Below, one piece after another: positions 39,987-48,334 of a stretch of DNA of 64,000 nt. Under the pieces are notes generated by a model. It worked only from the letters and a program-made list of their open reading frames with translations. It ran no database searches and was not told the DNA's origin. Source of the stretch: Hyphomicrobiales bacterium (GTDB lineage: Bacteria > Pseudomonadota > Alphaproteobacteria > Rhizobiales > Rhizobiaceae). Position 1 is the first letter of the stretch. The number at the start of each line of letters is the position of its first letter. The position numbers and the translations under genes are program-made. The stretch covers positions 186,001 through 250,000 of the forward strand of contig UBMP01000008.1 of assembly GCA_900466575.1 (NCBI GenBank). The letters are read 5' to 3'.

Positions 39987-40331
39987 TTAAAGACGGATCA
40001 CGTAGTCCTTGCGGGTCGTCTCGATGACTTCCCATGTGCCGGCAAAGCCGGGGCGGACGATCATGCTGTCGCCGGCCTTGAGATGGACCGCCTCGCCGCC
40101 CTCTTCGGTCAGGATCGAATGACCTTCGAGAATGTGGAAATATTCCCACTCGTCGTAGACGACGCGCCATTTGCCAGGCGTTGCCTGCCAGACGCCGGCA
40201 TAAATGCCGCCGTCTGCTTCTTCGAAGTTCCAGGTGGTAAAACGAGGATCGCCGGATATAAGCCGGTCGGGCGCGGGTGCGCCCTCCTCGGGCTCGACGG
40301 TCGACAGGTCGAATTTGAAGGTCTTCGTCAT
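39987..40331 (-). CDS. Cupin-domain protein (DUF861-like)
   Basis: 114 residues from MTKTFKFDLSTVEPEEG, after CGGAGATCGAC. The single cupin barrel has FTTWNFEEADGGIYAGVWQATPGKWRVVYDEWEYFHILEGHSILTEEGG, with WEYFHILEG in place of the metal-binding first motif, and MIVRPGFAGTWEVIE as the second. This is the cupin_3 ((S)-ureidoglycine-type) family; few metal ligands are retained, so catalysis is doubtful. It starts 22 bases after the metY-like gene and is probably in its operon. Confidence 0.8.
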   Translation of the reverse strand: MTKTFKFDLSTVEPEEGAPAPDRLISGDPRFTTWNFEEADGGIYAGVWQATPGKWRVVYDEWEYFHILEGHSILTEEGGEAVHLKAGDSMIVRPGFAGTWEVIETTRKDYVIRL

Positions 40332-40353
40332 GTCGATCTCCGGCACTCTTCGC

Positions 40354-41637
40354 TTACACAACCGCGAGCGACTGTTCTAGGTCGGCTACGATGTCGGCGA
40401 CATCCTCGATGCCGATCGACAGACGAACCACATCCGGACCGGCGCCTGCGGCAATCTGCTGGGATTCAGACAACTGCTTGTGGGTCGTCGAGGCCGGGTG
40501 GATGACGAGCGAGCGCGTGTCGCCGATATTGGCGAGATGCGAGAACAGCTTCAGGCCTTCCACGAAGGTCTTGCCGGCCGCATATCCCCCCTTGAGACCG
40601 AAGGTGAAGACGGCACCCGCACCGCGTGGCGAATAGCGCTTCTGCAGGGCATTGTTCGGGTCATCCGGCAGGCCGGCATAGGAAACCCAGCTGACCTTTT
40701 CATGCGCTTTCAGCCAGCTTGCGACCTGGAGGGCATTCTCGCAATGGCGCTGCATGCGCAGCGGCAGCGTCTCGATGCCGGTCAGCAGCTGGAAGGCGTT
40801 GAAGGGCGAGATCGACGGGCCGAAATCGCGCAGACCCAGAACGCGGGCAGCAATCGCGAAGGCGAAATTGCCGAAGATCTGGTGCAGGACGATGCCGTTA
40901 TATTCCGGACGCGGCTCGGAGAGCATCGGATAGTTGCCCGACTTCGACCAGTCAAAAGTGCCGCCATCGACGAGAATGCCGCCCATGGAGTTGCCATGGC
41001 CGCCCATGAACTTGGTCAGCGAATGCACGACGATGTCGGCACCATGTTCCAGCGGGCGGATGAGGTAAGGCGTTGCCATCGTGTTGTCGACGATGAGCGG
41101 CAGGCCGTGCCGGTGGGCAACTTCGGCGATCGCCGCAATGTCGACAAAGGTGCCGCCCGGATTGGCGAGGCTTTCGATGAAGACGGCGCGGGTGTCGGCG
41201 TCGATCTGGCGCTCGAGTTCGGCGAGATCGAAGGGATCGGCCCAGCGCACCTGCCAGCCGAAGCTCTTGAAGGCATGGCCGAACTGGTTGATCGAGCCAC
41301 CATAGAGGCGCTTGGCGGCGACGAAATTCTTGCCCGGCTGCATGATCGTGTGGAAGATCAGCAGCTGCGCGGCGTGACCGGAGGCCGTCGCAAGCGCTGC
41401 TGTTCCGCCTTCAAGCGCGGCAACCTTTTCTTCCAGAACCGCCTGTGTCGGGTTCATGATGCGGGTGTAGATATTGCCGAACTGCTGCAGGCCGAAGAGC
41501 GCTGCGGCGTGGTCCGCGTCGTTAAAGACGAAGCTGGTCGTCTGATAGATCGGCGTGGCGCGGGCGCCAGTCGTGGGGTCGGGCTTCGCCCCGGCATGAA
41601 CGGCAAGCGTGGAAAAACCCGGAGTGGCAGTGGTCAT
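40354..41637 (-). CDS. metY: O-acetylhomoserine aminocarboxypropyltransferase/sulfhydrylase
   Basis: 427 residues, the length of the MetY group. It is PLP-dependent, making homocysteine from O-acetyl-homoserine and sulfide. The PLP lysine is in [19 protein letters not shown]. Start [30 protein letters not shown] and end [18 protein letters not shown] are family signatures, and [17 protein letters not shown] binds the cofactor phosphate. GGGAGGATCAAAG precedes the ATG. I looked for a SAM-II riboswitch in the ~190-base leader and did not find its conserved core. The cupin gene follows. Confidence 0.92.
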   Translation of the reverse strand: MTTATPGFSTLAVHAGAKPDPTTGARATPIYQTTSFVFNDADHAAALFGLQQFGNIYTRIMNPTQAVLEEKVAALEGGTAALATASGHAAQLLIFHTIMQPGKNFVAAKRLYGGSINQFGHAFKSFGWQVRWADPFDLAELERQIDADTRAVFIESLANPGGTFVDIAAIAEVAHRHGLPLIVDNTMATPYLIRPLEHGADIVVHSLTKFMGGHGNSMGGILVDGGTFDWSKSGNYPMLSEPRPEYNGIVLHQIFGNFAFAIAARVLGLRDFGPSISPFNAFQLLTGIETLPLRMQRHCENALQVASWLKAHEKVSWVSYAGLPDDPNNALQKRYSPRGAGAVFTFGLKGGYAAGKTFVEGLKLFSHLANIGDTRSLVIHPASTTHKQLSESQQIAAGAGPDVVRLSIGIEDVADIVADLEQSLAVV

Positions 41638-41791
41638 CTTTGATCCTCCCGAAGAGACGTTTCTTTCAACCGAGGATGCTAGGCGTAACAGGTCAATTCC
41701 GGCCGTGCGAGGATTTATTATCTAATTCCTCCCGCTAAATTGGAAAGCGGCAATATCGATCAGCCCCAGCGAAGAAACGTGCCCGCGCGAC

Positions 41792-41805
41792 TTGATCAGG
41801 ATCAA
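41792..41805 (+). promoter_or_regulatory. FNR/FixK-type anaerobox
   Basis: TTGATCAGGATCAA is an exact TTGAT-N4-ATCAA palindrome, the consensus of FnrN/FixK regulators in rhizobia. It lies 57 bases upstream of the DUF6455-type start, at a spacing compatible with activation. Confidence 0.7.
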
Positions 41806-41861
41806 GGCGGCAATTCCGCTCCGGATCAAATATGACGCAAAGCAAGTCGAGGAGAGCCCCT

Positions 41862-42302
41862 ATGCCGCACGCCATGGCCAAGATCGAACACAATGTTTTC
41901 CAGAGCCTTCGCGGCCGGGTCCAGTCCTGGTGGCAGGAGCGACTGGAGATCGCCCGCGAGCTGGAGGAGCTTTCCGCGATGGGCGATCAGGGCATAGCGC
42001 TGCTGGCGACCGATGTCGGCGTGAGCCCGCAGATGCTGGCAGCCATCGTTCGCAACGGCGCGTCTGCTGCCGACGACATGGAACGGCTGATGCGGGCGCT
42101 CAATATCGACCCGGATTCGGTTCACTACGACGAGCCCGGCCTTTTCCGCGGCTTGCAAACGGCTTGCGCGCTCTGCGAGGACAAGGCCCGCTGCCGCCAC
42201 GAACTCGACGCGGGCACCGCCGCCGAGAACTACGCGCATTTCTGTCCCAACCAGGAGACGATGAGCGAACTGCGCGCGCATCCCGATTTTCAGGCCGGTT
42301 AA
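41862..42302 (+). CDS. DUF6455-type cysteine-cluster protein under an anaerobox
   Basis: 146 residues from MPHAMAKIEHNVFQSLRGRV, because GAGGAGAG sits 7 bases upstream; an ATG at 41832 lacks a ribosome site. An N-terminal helical region has EELSAMGDQGIALLATDVGVSPQMLAAIVRNGASA, a DUF1127/DUF6455-like arrangement. The C-terminal part ACALCEDKARCRHEL..NYAHFCPN has C-x2-C-x5-C and a fourth Cys, likely a metal or Fe-S site. The upstream FNR/FixK box indicates induction at low oxygen. Molecular function unknown. Confidence 0.75.
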   Translation: MPHAMAKIEHNVFQSLRGRVQSWWQERLEIARELEELSAMGDQGIALLATDVGVSPQMLAAIVRNGASAADDMERLMRALNIDPDSVHYDEPGLFRGLQTACALCEDKARCRHELDAGTAAENYAHFCPNQETMSELRAHPDFQAG

Positions 42303-42312
42303 AAAGCCCGGG

Positions 42313-42741
42313 TCAAAGACCTAGGCGGGGAATTTCGATCGCGGGGCAGCGGTTCATGACAACCGTGATGCCTCGCTCCTCCGCCGGCTTGACAGCGTCG
42401 TCGTTACGCACACCCAACTGGCCCCAGATATACCTGGGAAGCGTTTTCATCTTCAACACATCGGCGACGACGTTGCCCATCTGTTGGGGCCCGCGGAATA
42501 CATCGACCATGTCGACCGGCACATCGATATCAGCGAGGCTTGCCACCACTGTCTGACCGTGAATCGCCTTGCCCGCCTGCCCCGGATTGACCGGAATGAC
42601 AGTGTAGCCACGTTTGAGAAGGGTCGCCATGACACCGAAGCTCGGCCTCTCCGGCTTGGGCGATGCTCCCACGAGCGCGATGGTCTTTGTCGTTGTCAGG
42701 ATGTCACGAATAAGCGTATCAGGATACTGGTCGTGGCTCAT
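42313..42741 (-). CDS. CoA-binding (YccU-type) protein
   Basis: 142 residues from MSHDQYPDTLIRDIL. A Rossmann-like CoA-binding domain has TKTIALVGASPKPERPSFGVMATLLKRGYTVIPVNPGQAGKAIHGQ and VDVFRGPQQMGNVVADVL. The C-terminal part is IWGQLGVRNDDAVKPAEERGITVVMNRCPAIEIPRL. These single-domain homologues of the succinyl-CoA synthetase CoA-binding fold are widespread; the role is not defined. It is convergent with the DUF6455-type gene. Confidence 0.85.
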   Translation of the reverse strand: MSHDQYPDTLIRDILTTTKTIALVGASPKPERPSFGVMATLLKRGYTVIPVNPGQAGKAIHGQTVVASLADIDVPVDMVDVFRGPQQMGNVVADVLKMKTLPRYIWGQLGVRNDDAVKPAEERGITVVMNRCPAIEIPRLGL

Positions 42742-42839
42742 GGACTCGTCCTTCGTCAGTGCGCGGCCTCTCGAGGGAACAGTTTGGCCCCCGTTCCGTT
42801 CATATCGAACTCCCTGAACACAATTGAAAGGGCTGTCCC

Positions 42840-43178
42840 GTGATAAAATTCGTGCTCCCTGTCGCAGCCGCCCTTGCCGCCACGCTCGCCGCCGGCGAGG
42901 CTGCCGCCATTTCCAGGTATAATTCGACCGGCATGAGTTGTGAGCGCATTCAGGGAATTCTCGCCACGCAGAAGGCGGCGATTTTCCGCTATCCATCAAA
43001 ACGCGTCGCGAACCTGCCGCTCTACGACCGCTACGTTCGCAGCGGAGCCTATTGCGGCCCGCATCAGATCACCGAAGAGACGACCATCCCCTCGGCGAAC
43101 GGCGCATGCCCGGTGCTCCATTGCATTCAGGAGCCCGACCCGTGTGACGACCTGTTCTCCGTGTTCTGCCGGCGGTGA
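42840..43178 (+). CDS. Small secreted Cys-rich hypothetical protein
   Basis: 112 residues from a GTG, with signal peptide MIKFVLPVAAALAATLAAGEAAA. The mature protein has seven cysteines (SCERIQG, YCGPHQ, ACPVLHCIQEPDPCDDLFSVFC) likely disulfide-paired in the periplasm. Homologues are common as hypothetical proteins in rhizobia; I do not know a function. It is divergent from the CoA-binding protein gene. Confidence 0.7.
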   Translation: MIKFVLPVAAALAATLAAGEAAAISRYNSTGMSCERIQGILATQKAAIFRYPSKRVANLPLYDRYVRSGAYCGPHQITEETTIPSANGACPVLHCIQEPDPCDDLFSVFCRR

Positions 43179-43183
43179 CTGTC

Positions 43184-43615
43184 CTATTCCGGCAGCACGA
43201 GGTGGCCTGAGGCGTCCTGCTGAATGAATGGATTGTAAGCCACTTCCCAAAGATGACCATCCGGATCAGCGAAATAGCCGGAATAGCCGCCCCAGAAGAT
43301 CTTCTGCGGCGGCTTGACCGGCGTCGCACCGCAGGACAGCGCGAACTTGTAGACGGCATCGACGCCGGTCTCGCTCGAGACATTGTGCGCCAGCGTCACA
43401 CCGGAGAAGCCCTTCGGCGTGTCTTCCACATGAGCATCCTCGGCCAGCGCCGTGCGCGCGAACAAGGCCAGCACCGTCCCCTTCAGCTGAATGAAGGTGA
43501 TGGCGTCCTGCGAAGCCGAGCTCTTCTTCCAGCCCAGCCGCTCGTAAAACTCCGTCGAACGCTGAACGTCCTCGACACCCAGGGTGATGAGGGAAATGCG
43601 GGGGTCAAGAGACAA
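43184..43615 (-). CDS. VOC-superfamily (glyoxalase-like) protein
   Basis: 143 residues from a TTG at 43615 with AAGGAGAACGAA immediately upstream; a longer frame exists to 43705. The VOC beta-alpha-beta-beta-beta repeats are visible: RISLITLGVEDVQRSTEFYERLGW and YSGYFADPDGHLWEVAYNP. The DPDGHLWE motif carries the metal-ligand Glu typical of the second half. It is a putative dioxygenase or isomerase of unknown substrate. It is convergent with the small secreted protein gene, six bases between stops. Confidence 0.8.
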   Translation of the reverse strand: MSLDPRISLITLGVEDVQRSTEFYERLGWKKSSASQDAITFIQLKGTVLALFARTALAEDAHVEDTPKGFSGVTLAHNVSSETGVDAVYKFALSCGATPVKPPQKIFWGGYSGYFADPDGHLWEVAYNPFIQQDASGHLVLPE

Positions 43616-43757
43616 TTCGTTCTCCTTATGTTCACTGATCGCGACCTTATACGTGGATTTCTCGCCTGACAAGACGGCAGAAGCACGACAGCTTGACGGG
43701 GGCATATGAGGAGCGCACTGTCACACATCTGTCATATTCGATCCTGCCGGTGCCCTC

Positions 43758-44594
43758 TTGTCTTTTGATATCGCGCTTCTTGTGCTCCTCGGCGCACTTT
43801 TCCACGCCAGCTGGAACGCCATCATCAAGGGAGGCGACGACAAGGTTCTCAACACCGCGATGATCTCGCTTGGCGCCGGGTTGATTTCGCTTTGCGCCCT
43901 GCCCTTCTTTCCGTTCCCAGGCTGGCAGATCCTGCCGTTTCTGCTCGGCTCGGTCGTGTTGCAGACGATCTACTTCCTGCTGATGGCAGCAAGCTACAGG
44001 CTGGGGGATATCGCGCTGGTCTACCCGCTGATGCGAGGTGCTGCACCCCTTGTCGTGACAGCGCTCAGTTTCACGGTCTTCGGTGAACGCATCTCGACTC
44101 ACGCCCTGATCGGCATCGGCTGCATTTCCGGCGGCATCTTCATCATGGCGCTCGGCGTGCGCGCCAACAGCGCCAAGGCGGCGGGTCTGGCGCTTCTCAA
44201 TGCCGTGATGATCGGCATGTACACGCTCTTCGACGCCTGGGGCGCGCGCATCGCCAATGATCCGATCTCCTACGTCCTGTGGATTTCGATCCTGCCTCCC
44301 GTCATTCTCCTGGCTTACGCGCTCTACACGCGCGGCAGCATCCGCGTCCGCGAGCACCTCAAGATCAACTGGTGGCGCGCGGCTGTGGGCGGGGCAGGCT
44401 CCATCGGGTCCTACGGCGTGGCACTGTGGGCCATGACAAAAGCACCTGTCGCCCTTGTGGCAGCCCTGCGCGAGACGTCCATCGTTTTCGCGCTTCTGAT
44501 CTCCGTCTTCGTTTTCCGCGAAAACGGAAGCATCTGGCGTTATCTCGCCGGCGGCGTCATCACCGCCGGCGCGCTGGCATTGAAGCTGGCTTAA
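43758..44594 (+). CDS. DMT/EamA-family transporter
   Basis: 278 residues from a TTG with a poor ribosome site; ten short membrane helices in two EamA repeats. Repeat 1 ends in YPLMRGAAPLVVTALSFTVFGERIS and repeat 2 in APVALVAALRETSIVFALLISVFVFREN, the paired EamA signatures with the membrane-embedded Arg/Glu. Such proteins export amino acids or small metabolites, but no substrate is implied here. It overlaps the convergent GST gene by 4 bases. Confidence 0.85.
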   Translation: MSFDIALLVLLGALFHASWNAIIKGGDDKVLNTAMISLGAGLISLCALPFFPFPGWQILPFLLGSVVLQTIYFLLMAASYRLGDIALVYPLMRGAAPLVVTALSFTVFGERISTHALIGIGCISGGIFIMALGVRANSAKAAGLALLNAVMIGMYTLFDAWGARIANDPISYVLWISILPPVILLAYALYTRGSIRVREHLKINWWRAAVGGAGSIGSYGVALWAMTKAPVALVAALRETSIVFALLISVFVFRENGSIWRYLAGGVITAGALALKLA

Positions 44595-45241
44595 GATTTT
44601 GCGGCGGCAAGAGCCGCATGTTTCTCGGCCAGCGCTGCGTCCTCGTTCCACACCTTGGCGAAGGCCGGGCGCGCGATCAGGCGATCGCGATATTCGACGA
44701 AGCGCGGGCGCTCGGGCACGAGACCGAACATCATCGTCCATCGGAGCGCAACACCCCACTGGATATCGGCAAGGCTCAGGCGATCGCCGAGAATATAGGG
44801 GCCGTTCGACAGCGCGCCTTCCAGCGTGTCCAGCATCAAGTCGTAGGTTCCATAGACGGACTGGGTGATCGGCCCGGGATCGACGTTTCTGAATTTGTCC
44901 ATCAGGGCCGGCTCGAAGCAGGCGGCATAGTAGACGAGCCACCGCAGGTAAGGTCCGCGATCTGGATCATCGACAGCCGGTGTCAGCCCGGCCTGCGGGA
45001 AGAGATCGCCCAGATAGATGGCGATGGCAATCTGCTCCGTCACCAGCTTGCCGCGATGCTCGATGGCCGGGACCTTGCCGAGCGGGTTGATCGACAAATA
45101 CGGAGCTTCGCGGTTTTCGCCGGCCTTCATGTTCATGACGTGCAGGTCATACGGTGCGCCGAGTTCCTCCAGGATGATACGCGTGCCGGCGGCTCGGGTC
45201 TGCGGCATGTAGTGAAGCGTGATGCGGTCGTTGCCGGTCAT
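44591..45241 (-). CDS. Glutathione S-transferase family protein
   Basis: 216 residues from MTGNDRITLHYMPQTRAAGTR, with GGAGGAGAG 9 bases upstream. The N-terminal thioredoxin fold has ILEELGAPYDLHVM, NPLGKVPAIEHRGKLVTEQIAIAIYLGD, which gives the cis-Pro and the glutathione-binding E-Q pair. The C-terminal helical part has GPYILGDRLSLADIQWGVAL. It differs clearly from the other GST in the window. It may detoxify electrophiles; substrate unknown. It is divergent from the YafY-type regulator gene, with an imperfect inverted repeat between. Confidence 0.87.
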   Translation of the reverse strand: MTGNDRITLHYMPQTRAAGTRIILEELGAPYDLHVMNMKAGENREAPYLSINPLGKVPAIEHRGKLVTEQIAIAIYLGDLFPQAGLTPAVDDPDRGPYLRWLVYYAACFEPALMDKFRNVDPGPITQSVYGTYDLMLDTLEGALSNGPYILGDRLSLADIQWGVALRWTMMFGLVPERPRFVEYRDRLIARPAFAKVWNEDAALAEKHAALAAAKS

Positions 45242-45272
45242 GGTTGGTCTCTCCTCCATTGATTGACGATGA

Positions 45273-45299
45273 TGTCAGGTTACCGCACCATACCTGTCA
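45273..45299. promoter_or_regulatory. Imperfect inverted repeat between GST and YafY-type regulator
   Basis: TGTCAGGT (45273-45280) and ACCTGTCA (45292-45299) form an inverted repeat with one mismatch and an 11-base spacer, in the ~110-base divergent interval. It is a plausible operator for the WYL-domain regulator and possibly for the GST gene. Confidence 0.35.
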
Positions 45300-45353
45300 G
45301 AATATGTCATGTTTATTCCGGCATGATCGCGAAAATGCGGGAGGAAGCAGACC

Positions 45354-46328
45354 ATGCGGGCGAGTCGCCTCATCAACATCCTAACGACGCTGCAGGCTCG
45401 CGGTCTCGTCACGGCCACGGAGCTCAGCGCGGAGAATGGCGTTTCCCTGCGCACCATCTATCGCGACATCGACCAGCTCTCGCTGGCCGGCATTCCGGTC
45501 TACAGCGAGCGCGGGTCGGAAGGCGGTTATCGGCTACTCGACGGCTATCGCGTGCGGCTCAACGGGTTGTCGGCCAAGGAGGCCGAAGCGCTGTTCTTGA
45601 GCGGCCTGCCCGGACCTGCGGCCGATCTCGGCCTCGGTGCTGTCATGGCAAGCGCGGAGAAGAAGCTGTCCGTCGCACTACCGGAAGACCTGCGCAAGAG
45701 TGCCGCCGCCATGCGCAGTCGCTTTCACCTCGACACGATAGCCTGGTTCGGCGAAGGCGAGCAGCCGGCGCATCTCGAAGCGATCACCGATGCGGTGTGG
45801 AATCACAAGGTCGTGCGCATGCGCTACCAGACATGGCGCAAGGAAAAGACCGTCGAGGTAGAGCCGCTCGGCCTCGTGCTGAAGAGTGGCGCCTGGTATC
45901 TCGTCGCCCGCAAGGGGGACGCGACGCTCACGTACCGCATCGCCCGCATCCTCGACCTGATCGTGACGGACCAGACTTTCAAGCCGCCGCGCGATTTCGA
46001 TCTTGCCGCCCATTGGCGCGAAAGCACCGAGCGACTGGATGCGGAAATGCACCCGAACGTGGCCCGCGTGCGCCTCTCGAAATGGGGCGCGCAGATGCTG
46101 CCCTACTTCAACAGCGGCTATGCGAACAAACGCACGGAAATGGGCGAGCCGGGACCGGATGGCTGGTGCGAGGCGACGCTGCCCATCGGCTCAACCCGAC
46201 AGGCAGCGACCGAATTCCTGCGGCTGGGGCCGGAGATCGAAGTGCTCGAACCGCAGGCGCTTCGCGACATGATGGCTGATCTGGCCACGAAAATGGTGGC
46301 GATTTACTCGCCCGTCCACTCCGGGTGA
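45354..46328 (+). CDS. YafY/PafC-type HTH-WYL transcriptional regulator
   Basis: 324 residues. The N-terminal HTH (RASRLINILTTLQARGLVTATELSAENGVSLRTIYRDIDQLSLAGIPVYSERGSEGGYRL) is the HTH_11/DeoR-like domain of the YafY group. The central WYL domain (MRYQTWRKEKTVEVEPLGLVLKSGAWYLVARKG) binds nucleic acid or other ligands. The C-terminal WCX region includes the ARVRLSKWGAQML segment. The regulator sits divergent to a GST gene, a common arrangement for stress-responsive YafY proteins. It overlaps the enoyl-CoA hydratase gene by 25 bases at the 3' end. Confidence 0.87.
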   Translation: MRASRLINILTTLQARGLVTATELSAENGVSLRTIYRDIDQLSLAGIPVYSERGSEGGYRLLDGYRVRLNGLSAKEAEALFLSGLPGPAADLGLGAVMASAEKKLSVALPEDLRKSAAAMRSRFHLDTIAWFGEGEQPAHLEAITDAVWNHKVVRMRYQTWRKEKTVEVEPLGLVLKSGAWYLVARKGDATLTYRIARILDLIVTDQTFKPPRDFDLAAHWRESTERLDAEMHPNVARVRLSKWGAQMLPYFNSGYANKRTEMGEPGPDGWCEATLPIGSTRQAATEFLRLGPEIEVLEPQALRDMMADLATKMVAIYSPVHSG

Positions 46329-47125
46329 CGCTTGCCGAGGAAGGCACCGATGCCCTCCTCCGCGTCACGCGCCAGCATGTTTTCGGTCATGACGCGACCG
46401 GTATAGGCATACGCCTCTTCGAGCGGCATATCGATCTGGCGATAGAAGGCTTCCTTGCCGATCTTCAGCGTCAGCGGCGATTTCGAGGCGATGACGGCGG
46501 CATATTTGTCGACCACTTGCCGCAGATATTCCTTCGGCACGATGCGGTTGACGAGGCCAAAGTCCTTGGCGTTGCTGGCGTCGATGGTCTCACCCGTCAA
46601 CAGCATTTCCATCGCCTGCTTGCGATGTGCGGCGCGCGACACGGCCACCATCGGCGTCGAGCAGAAGAGGCCGATATTGACGCCCGGCGTGCAGAAGGTC
46701 GCCGTGTCGGTGCAGATGGCCAGATCGCAGGTCGCGACAAGCTGGCAGCCGGCGGCGGTCGCCAGACCCTCGATCTCGGCAATCACCGGCTTGGGGCAAT
46801 GGGTGATGGTCAGCATCAGCTCGGCGCAGAGCGCAAATGTCTTTTCGAAGAACGCCCGGCCCCGGTCGGCATCGGCGCGATGCGCGGTCATTTCCTTGAG
46901 ATCGTGGCCAGCGCAGAAGACCTTGCCGCGCGCGGCGAGAATGATCACGCGCACCGCCTTGTCGGCCCCTGCCCGCAGGATTTCCGCCTTCAGCGTCTCC
47001 ATCATGGCAATCGACAACGCGTTCGCAGGCGGCGAATTGAGCGTCAGCCGCAAGATCCCGTCTGATGCCTCGACGATCAACGGGCTCGGCGCGCCATCGG
47101 CCTTCAGGGATACGACGTCTGCCAT
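46304..47125 (-). CDS. Enoyl-CoA hydratase/isomerase family protein
   Basis: 273 residues. The crotonase signatures are GILRLTLNSPPANALSIAMMETL, the oxyanion-hole region GKVFCAGHDLKEMTAHRADADRG and HCPKPVIAEIEGLATAAGCQLVATCDLAIC. The second catalytic position does not show the glutamate pair of classical hydratases (NIGLFCSTPMVAVSRA resembles ECHDC3/CaiD-like enzymes), so the reaction may be an isomerisation or hydrolysis instead. Divergent from the PaaI-type thioesterase gene, suggesting joint acyl-CoA metabolism. Confidence 0.86.
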   Translation of the reverse strand: MADVVSLKADGAPSPLIVEASDGILRLTLNSPPANALSIAMMETLKAEILRAGADKAVRVIILAARGKVFCAGHDLKEMTAHRADADRGRAFFEKTFALCAELMLTITHCPKPVIAEIEGLATAAGCQLVATCDLAICTDTATFCTPGVNIGLFCSTPMVAVSRAAHRKQAMEMLLTGETIDASNAKDFGLVNRIVPKEYLRQVVDKYAAVIASKSPLTLKIGKEAFYRQIDMPLEEAYAYTGRVMTENMLARDAEEGIGAFLGKRHPEWTGE

Positions 47126-47204
47126 GGGGTTCCTCCGGATAAAATTGTTTATAGTTGAACAAAAAACGCGTATTCGTTTCTGTTATAAACCGGAGGAGAC
47201 CGCA

Positions 47205-47630
47205 ATGACACCTGTACTGACGGCTGAACAGATCAACGATTTTCTGGAGCGGGAATTCCCGCAGGTTCACAGCCAGGGGCGCATTTTCGAGGTGATCAAT
47301 GTGGCCTCCGGGACGGCAACGCTTCGCTTCACGCCGAACGAGCTGCACCTGCGGCCCGGCGGCACCGTCAGCGGACCGGCCATGTTCGCGCTCGCCGATG
47401 TCGGGGCCTATGTGACGCTGCTGGCCCATATCGGGCCGGTCGCCATGGCGGTTACGGCCAACATGAACATCAACTTCCTCAGCCGCCCCGATCCGGTGCC
47501 GCTGGACGGCGTCGGACGGGTGCTGAAGATCGGTAAACGGCTCTCGGTGATCGAGATCGCGATCGAACGGGTGGACACGCGCGAACTCATTGCACATGCC
47601 ACGGCCACCTATTCGCAGCCCGGAAAGTGA
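47205..47630 (+). CDS. PaaI/hot-dog-fold acyl-CoA thioesterase
   Basis: 141 residues, preceded by a strong GGAGGAG. Hot-dog domain: EFPQVHSQGRIFEVINVASGTATLRF, then HLRPGGTVSGPAMFALADVGAYVTLLAHIG, the PaaI GxxxxGP..ALAD segment, and TANMNINFLSRPDP. It hydrolyses (aryl/short) acyl-CoAs; whether it serves phenylacetate degradation is not shown because no paa genes are present. Divergent from the enoyl-CoA hydratase gene across 79 bases. An 18-20 base inverted repeat lies just after its stop. Confidence 0.88.
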   Translation: MTPVLTAEQINDFLEREFPQVHSQGRIFEVINVASGTATLRFTPNELHLRPGGTVSGPAMFALADVGAYVTLLAHIGPVAMAVTANMNINFLSRPDPVPLDGVGRVLKIGKRLSVIEIAIERVDTRELIAHATATYSQPGK

Positions 47631-47639
47631 TTGAAAGTT

Positions 47640-47659
47640 TGTGGTAAAATAATACCACA
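47640..47659. repeat. Inverted repeat TGTGGTA-N6-TACCACA
   Basis: Seven-base perfect arms separated by AAATAA, immediately downstream of the PaaI-type stop and about 55 bases upstream of the rplM -35 element. There is no T-run worth calling a terminator. It could be a GntR-like operator or a weak terminator. Confidence 0.45.
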
Positions 47660-47714
47660 TAAACAAGCCACTGTTTTTCCTTCTCTATTTTTTAGACTGT
47701 CAAAATCGGCTCGC

Positions 47715-47743
47715 TTGACGTCATTCTCAACCACACGTATAAG
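47715..47743 (+). promoter_or_regulatory. Housekeeping promoter of rplM-rpsI
   Basis: TTGACG and TATAAG are separated by exactly 17 bases (47721-47737). The start of transcription would be about 47750, leaving a ~118-base leader with two hairpins before rplM. Confidence 0.75.
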
Positions 47744-47756
47744 CCGGCGCAGAAAC

Positions 47757-47846
47757 GCGGTCCCGAACGGGGCCGCTTTCATTATTGGCGACAAGTGTTC
47801 GAACTTACGCCAATTCAAGCAACAAGAAACGCTCCGGTTTCCGGAG
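47757..47846 (+). promoter_or_regulatory. Structured 5' leader of rplM-rpsI
   Basis: Hairpin 1 is GCGGUCCC-GAAC-GGGGCCGC (47757-47776), followed by a U-rich run. Hairpin 2 is CUCCGG-UUU-CCGGAG (47832-47846), close upstream of the start region. Ribosomal-protein operons often have autogenous leaders; binding here is only inferred. Confidence 0.35.
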
Positions 47847-47867
47847 ATCGAACGAAAGAGACCCGAT

Positions 47868-48332
47868 ATGTCTACCTTCATGCAGAAGCCTGCCGAGGTG
47901 GAGAAGAAGTGGATCCTGATCGACGCCGAAGGGCTTGTCGTCGGCCGCCTCGCCACCATCATTGCCATGCACCTCCGCGGCAAGACCAAGGCCACCTACA
48001 CCCCCCATGTTGACGACGGCGACAACGTCATCGTCATCAACGCCGAAAAGGCAGTCCTGACCGGCAAGAAGTACACCGACAAGAAGTACTACTGGCACAC
48101 CGGCTATCCGGGCGGCATCAAGGAGCGTACGGCTCGCCAGATCATCGAAGGCAAGTTCCCGGAACGCGTCATCGAGAAGGCAGTTGAGCGCATGATCCCG
48201 CGCGGCCCGCTCGGCCGTCGCCAGATGAAGAACCTGCGCGTTTACGCCGGCACGAACCATCCGCACGAAGCACAGCAGCCCGTCACGCTTGACGTCGCCA
48301 AGCTGAATTCCAAGAACACCAGGAGCGCCTGA
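47868..48332 (+). CDS. rplM: 50S ribosomal protein L13
   Basis: 154 residues from [22 protein letters not shown], the normal alphaproteobacterial length; an upstream frame extends to 47631 but is leader. Diagnostic segments are [56 protein letters not shown] and [31 protein letters not shown]13 is an early-assembling 50S protein. It forms the conserved two-gene operon with rpsI (two bases apart), driven by the promoter at 47715. Confidence 0.97.
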   Translation: MSTFMQKPAEVEKKWILIDAEGLVVGRLATIIAMHLRGKTKATYTPHVDDGDNVIVINAEKAVLTGKKYTDKKYYWHTGYPGGIKERTARQIIEGKFPERVIEKAVERMIPRGPLGRRQMKNLRVYAGTNHPHEAQQPVTLDVAKLNSKNTRSA

Positions 48333-48334
48333 TC

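Noticed and set aside
41638-41831. SAM-II riboswitch before metY
   Set aside because: I looked for the conserved SAM-II core in the leader of the metY gene and did not find it.
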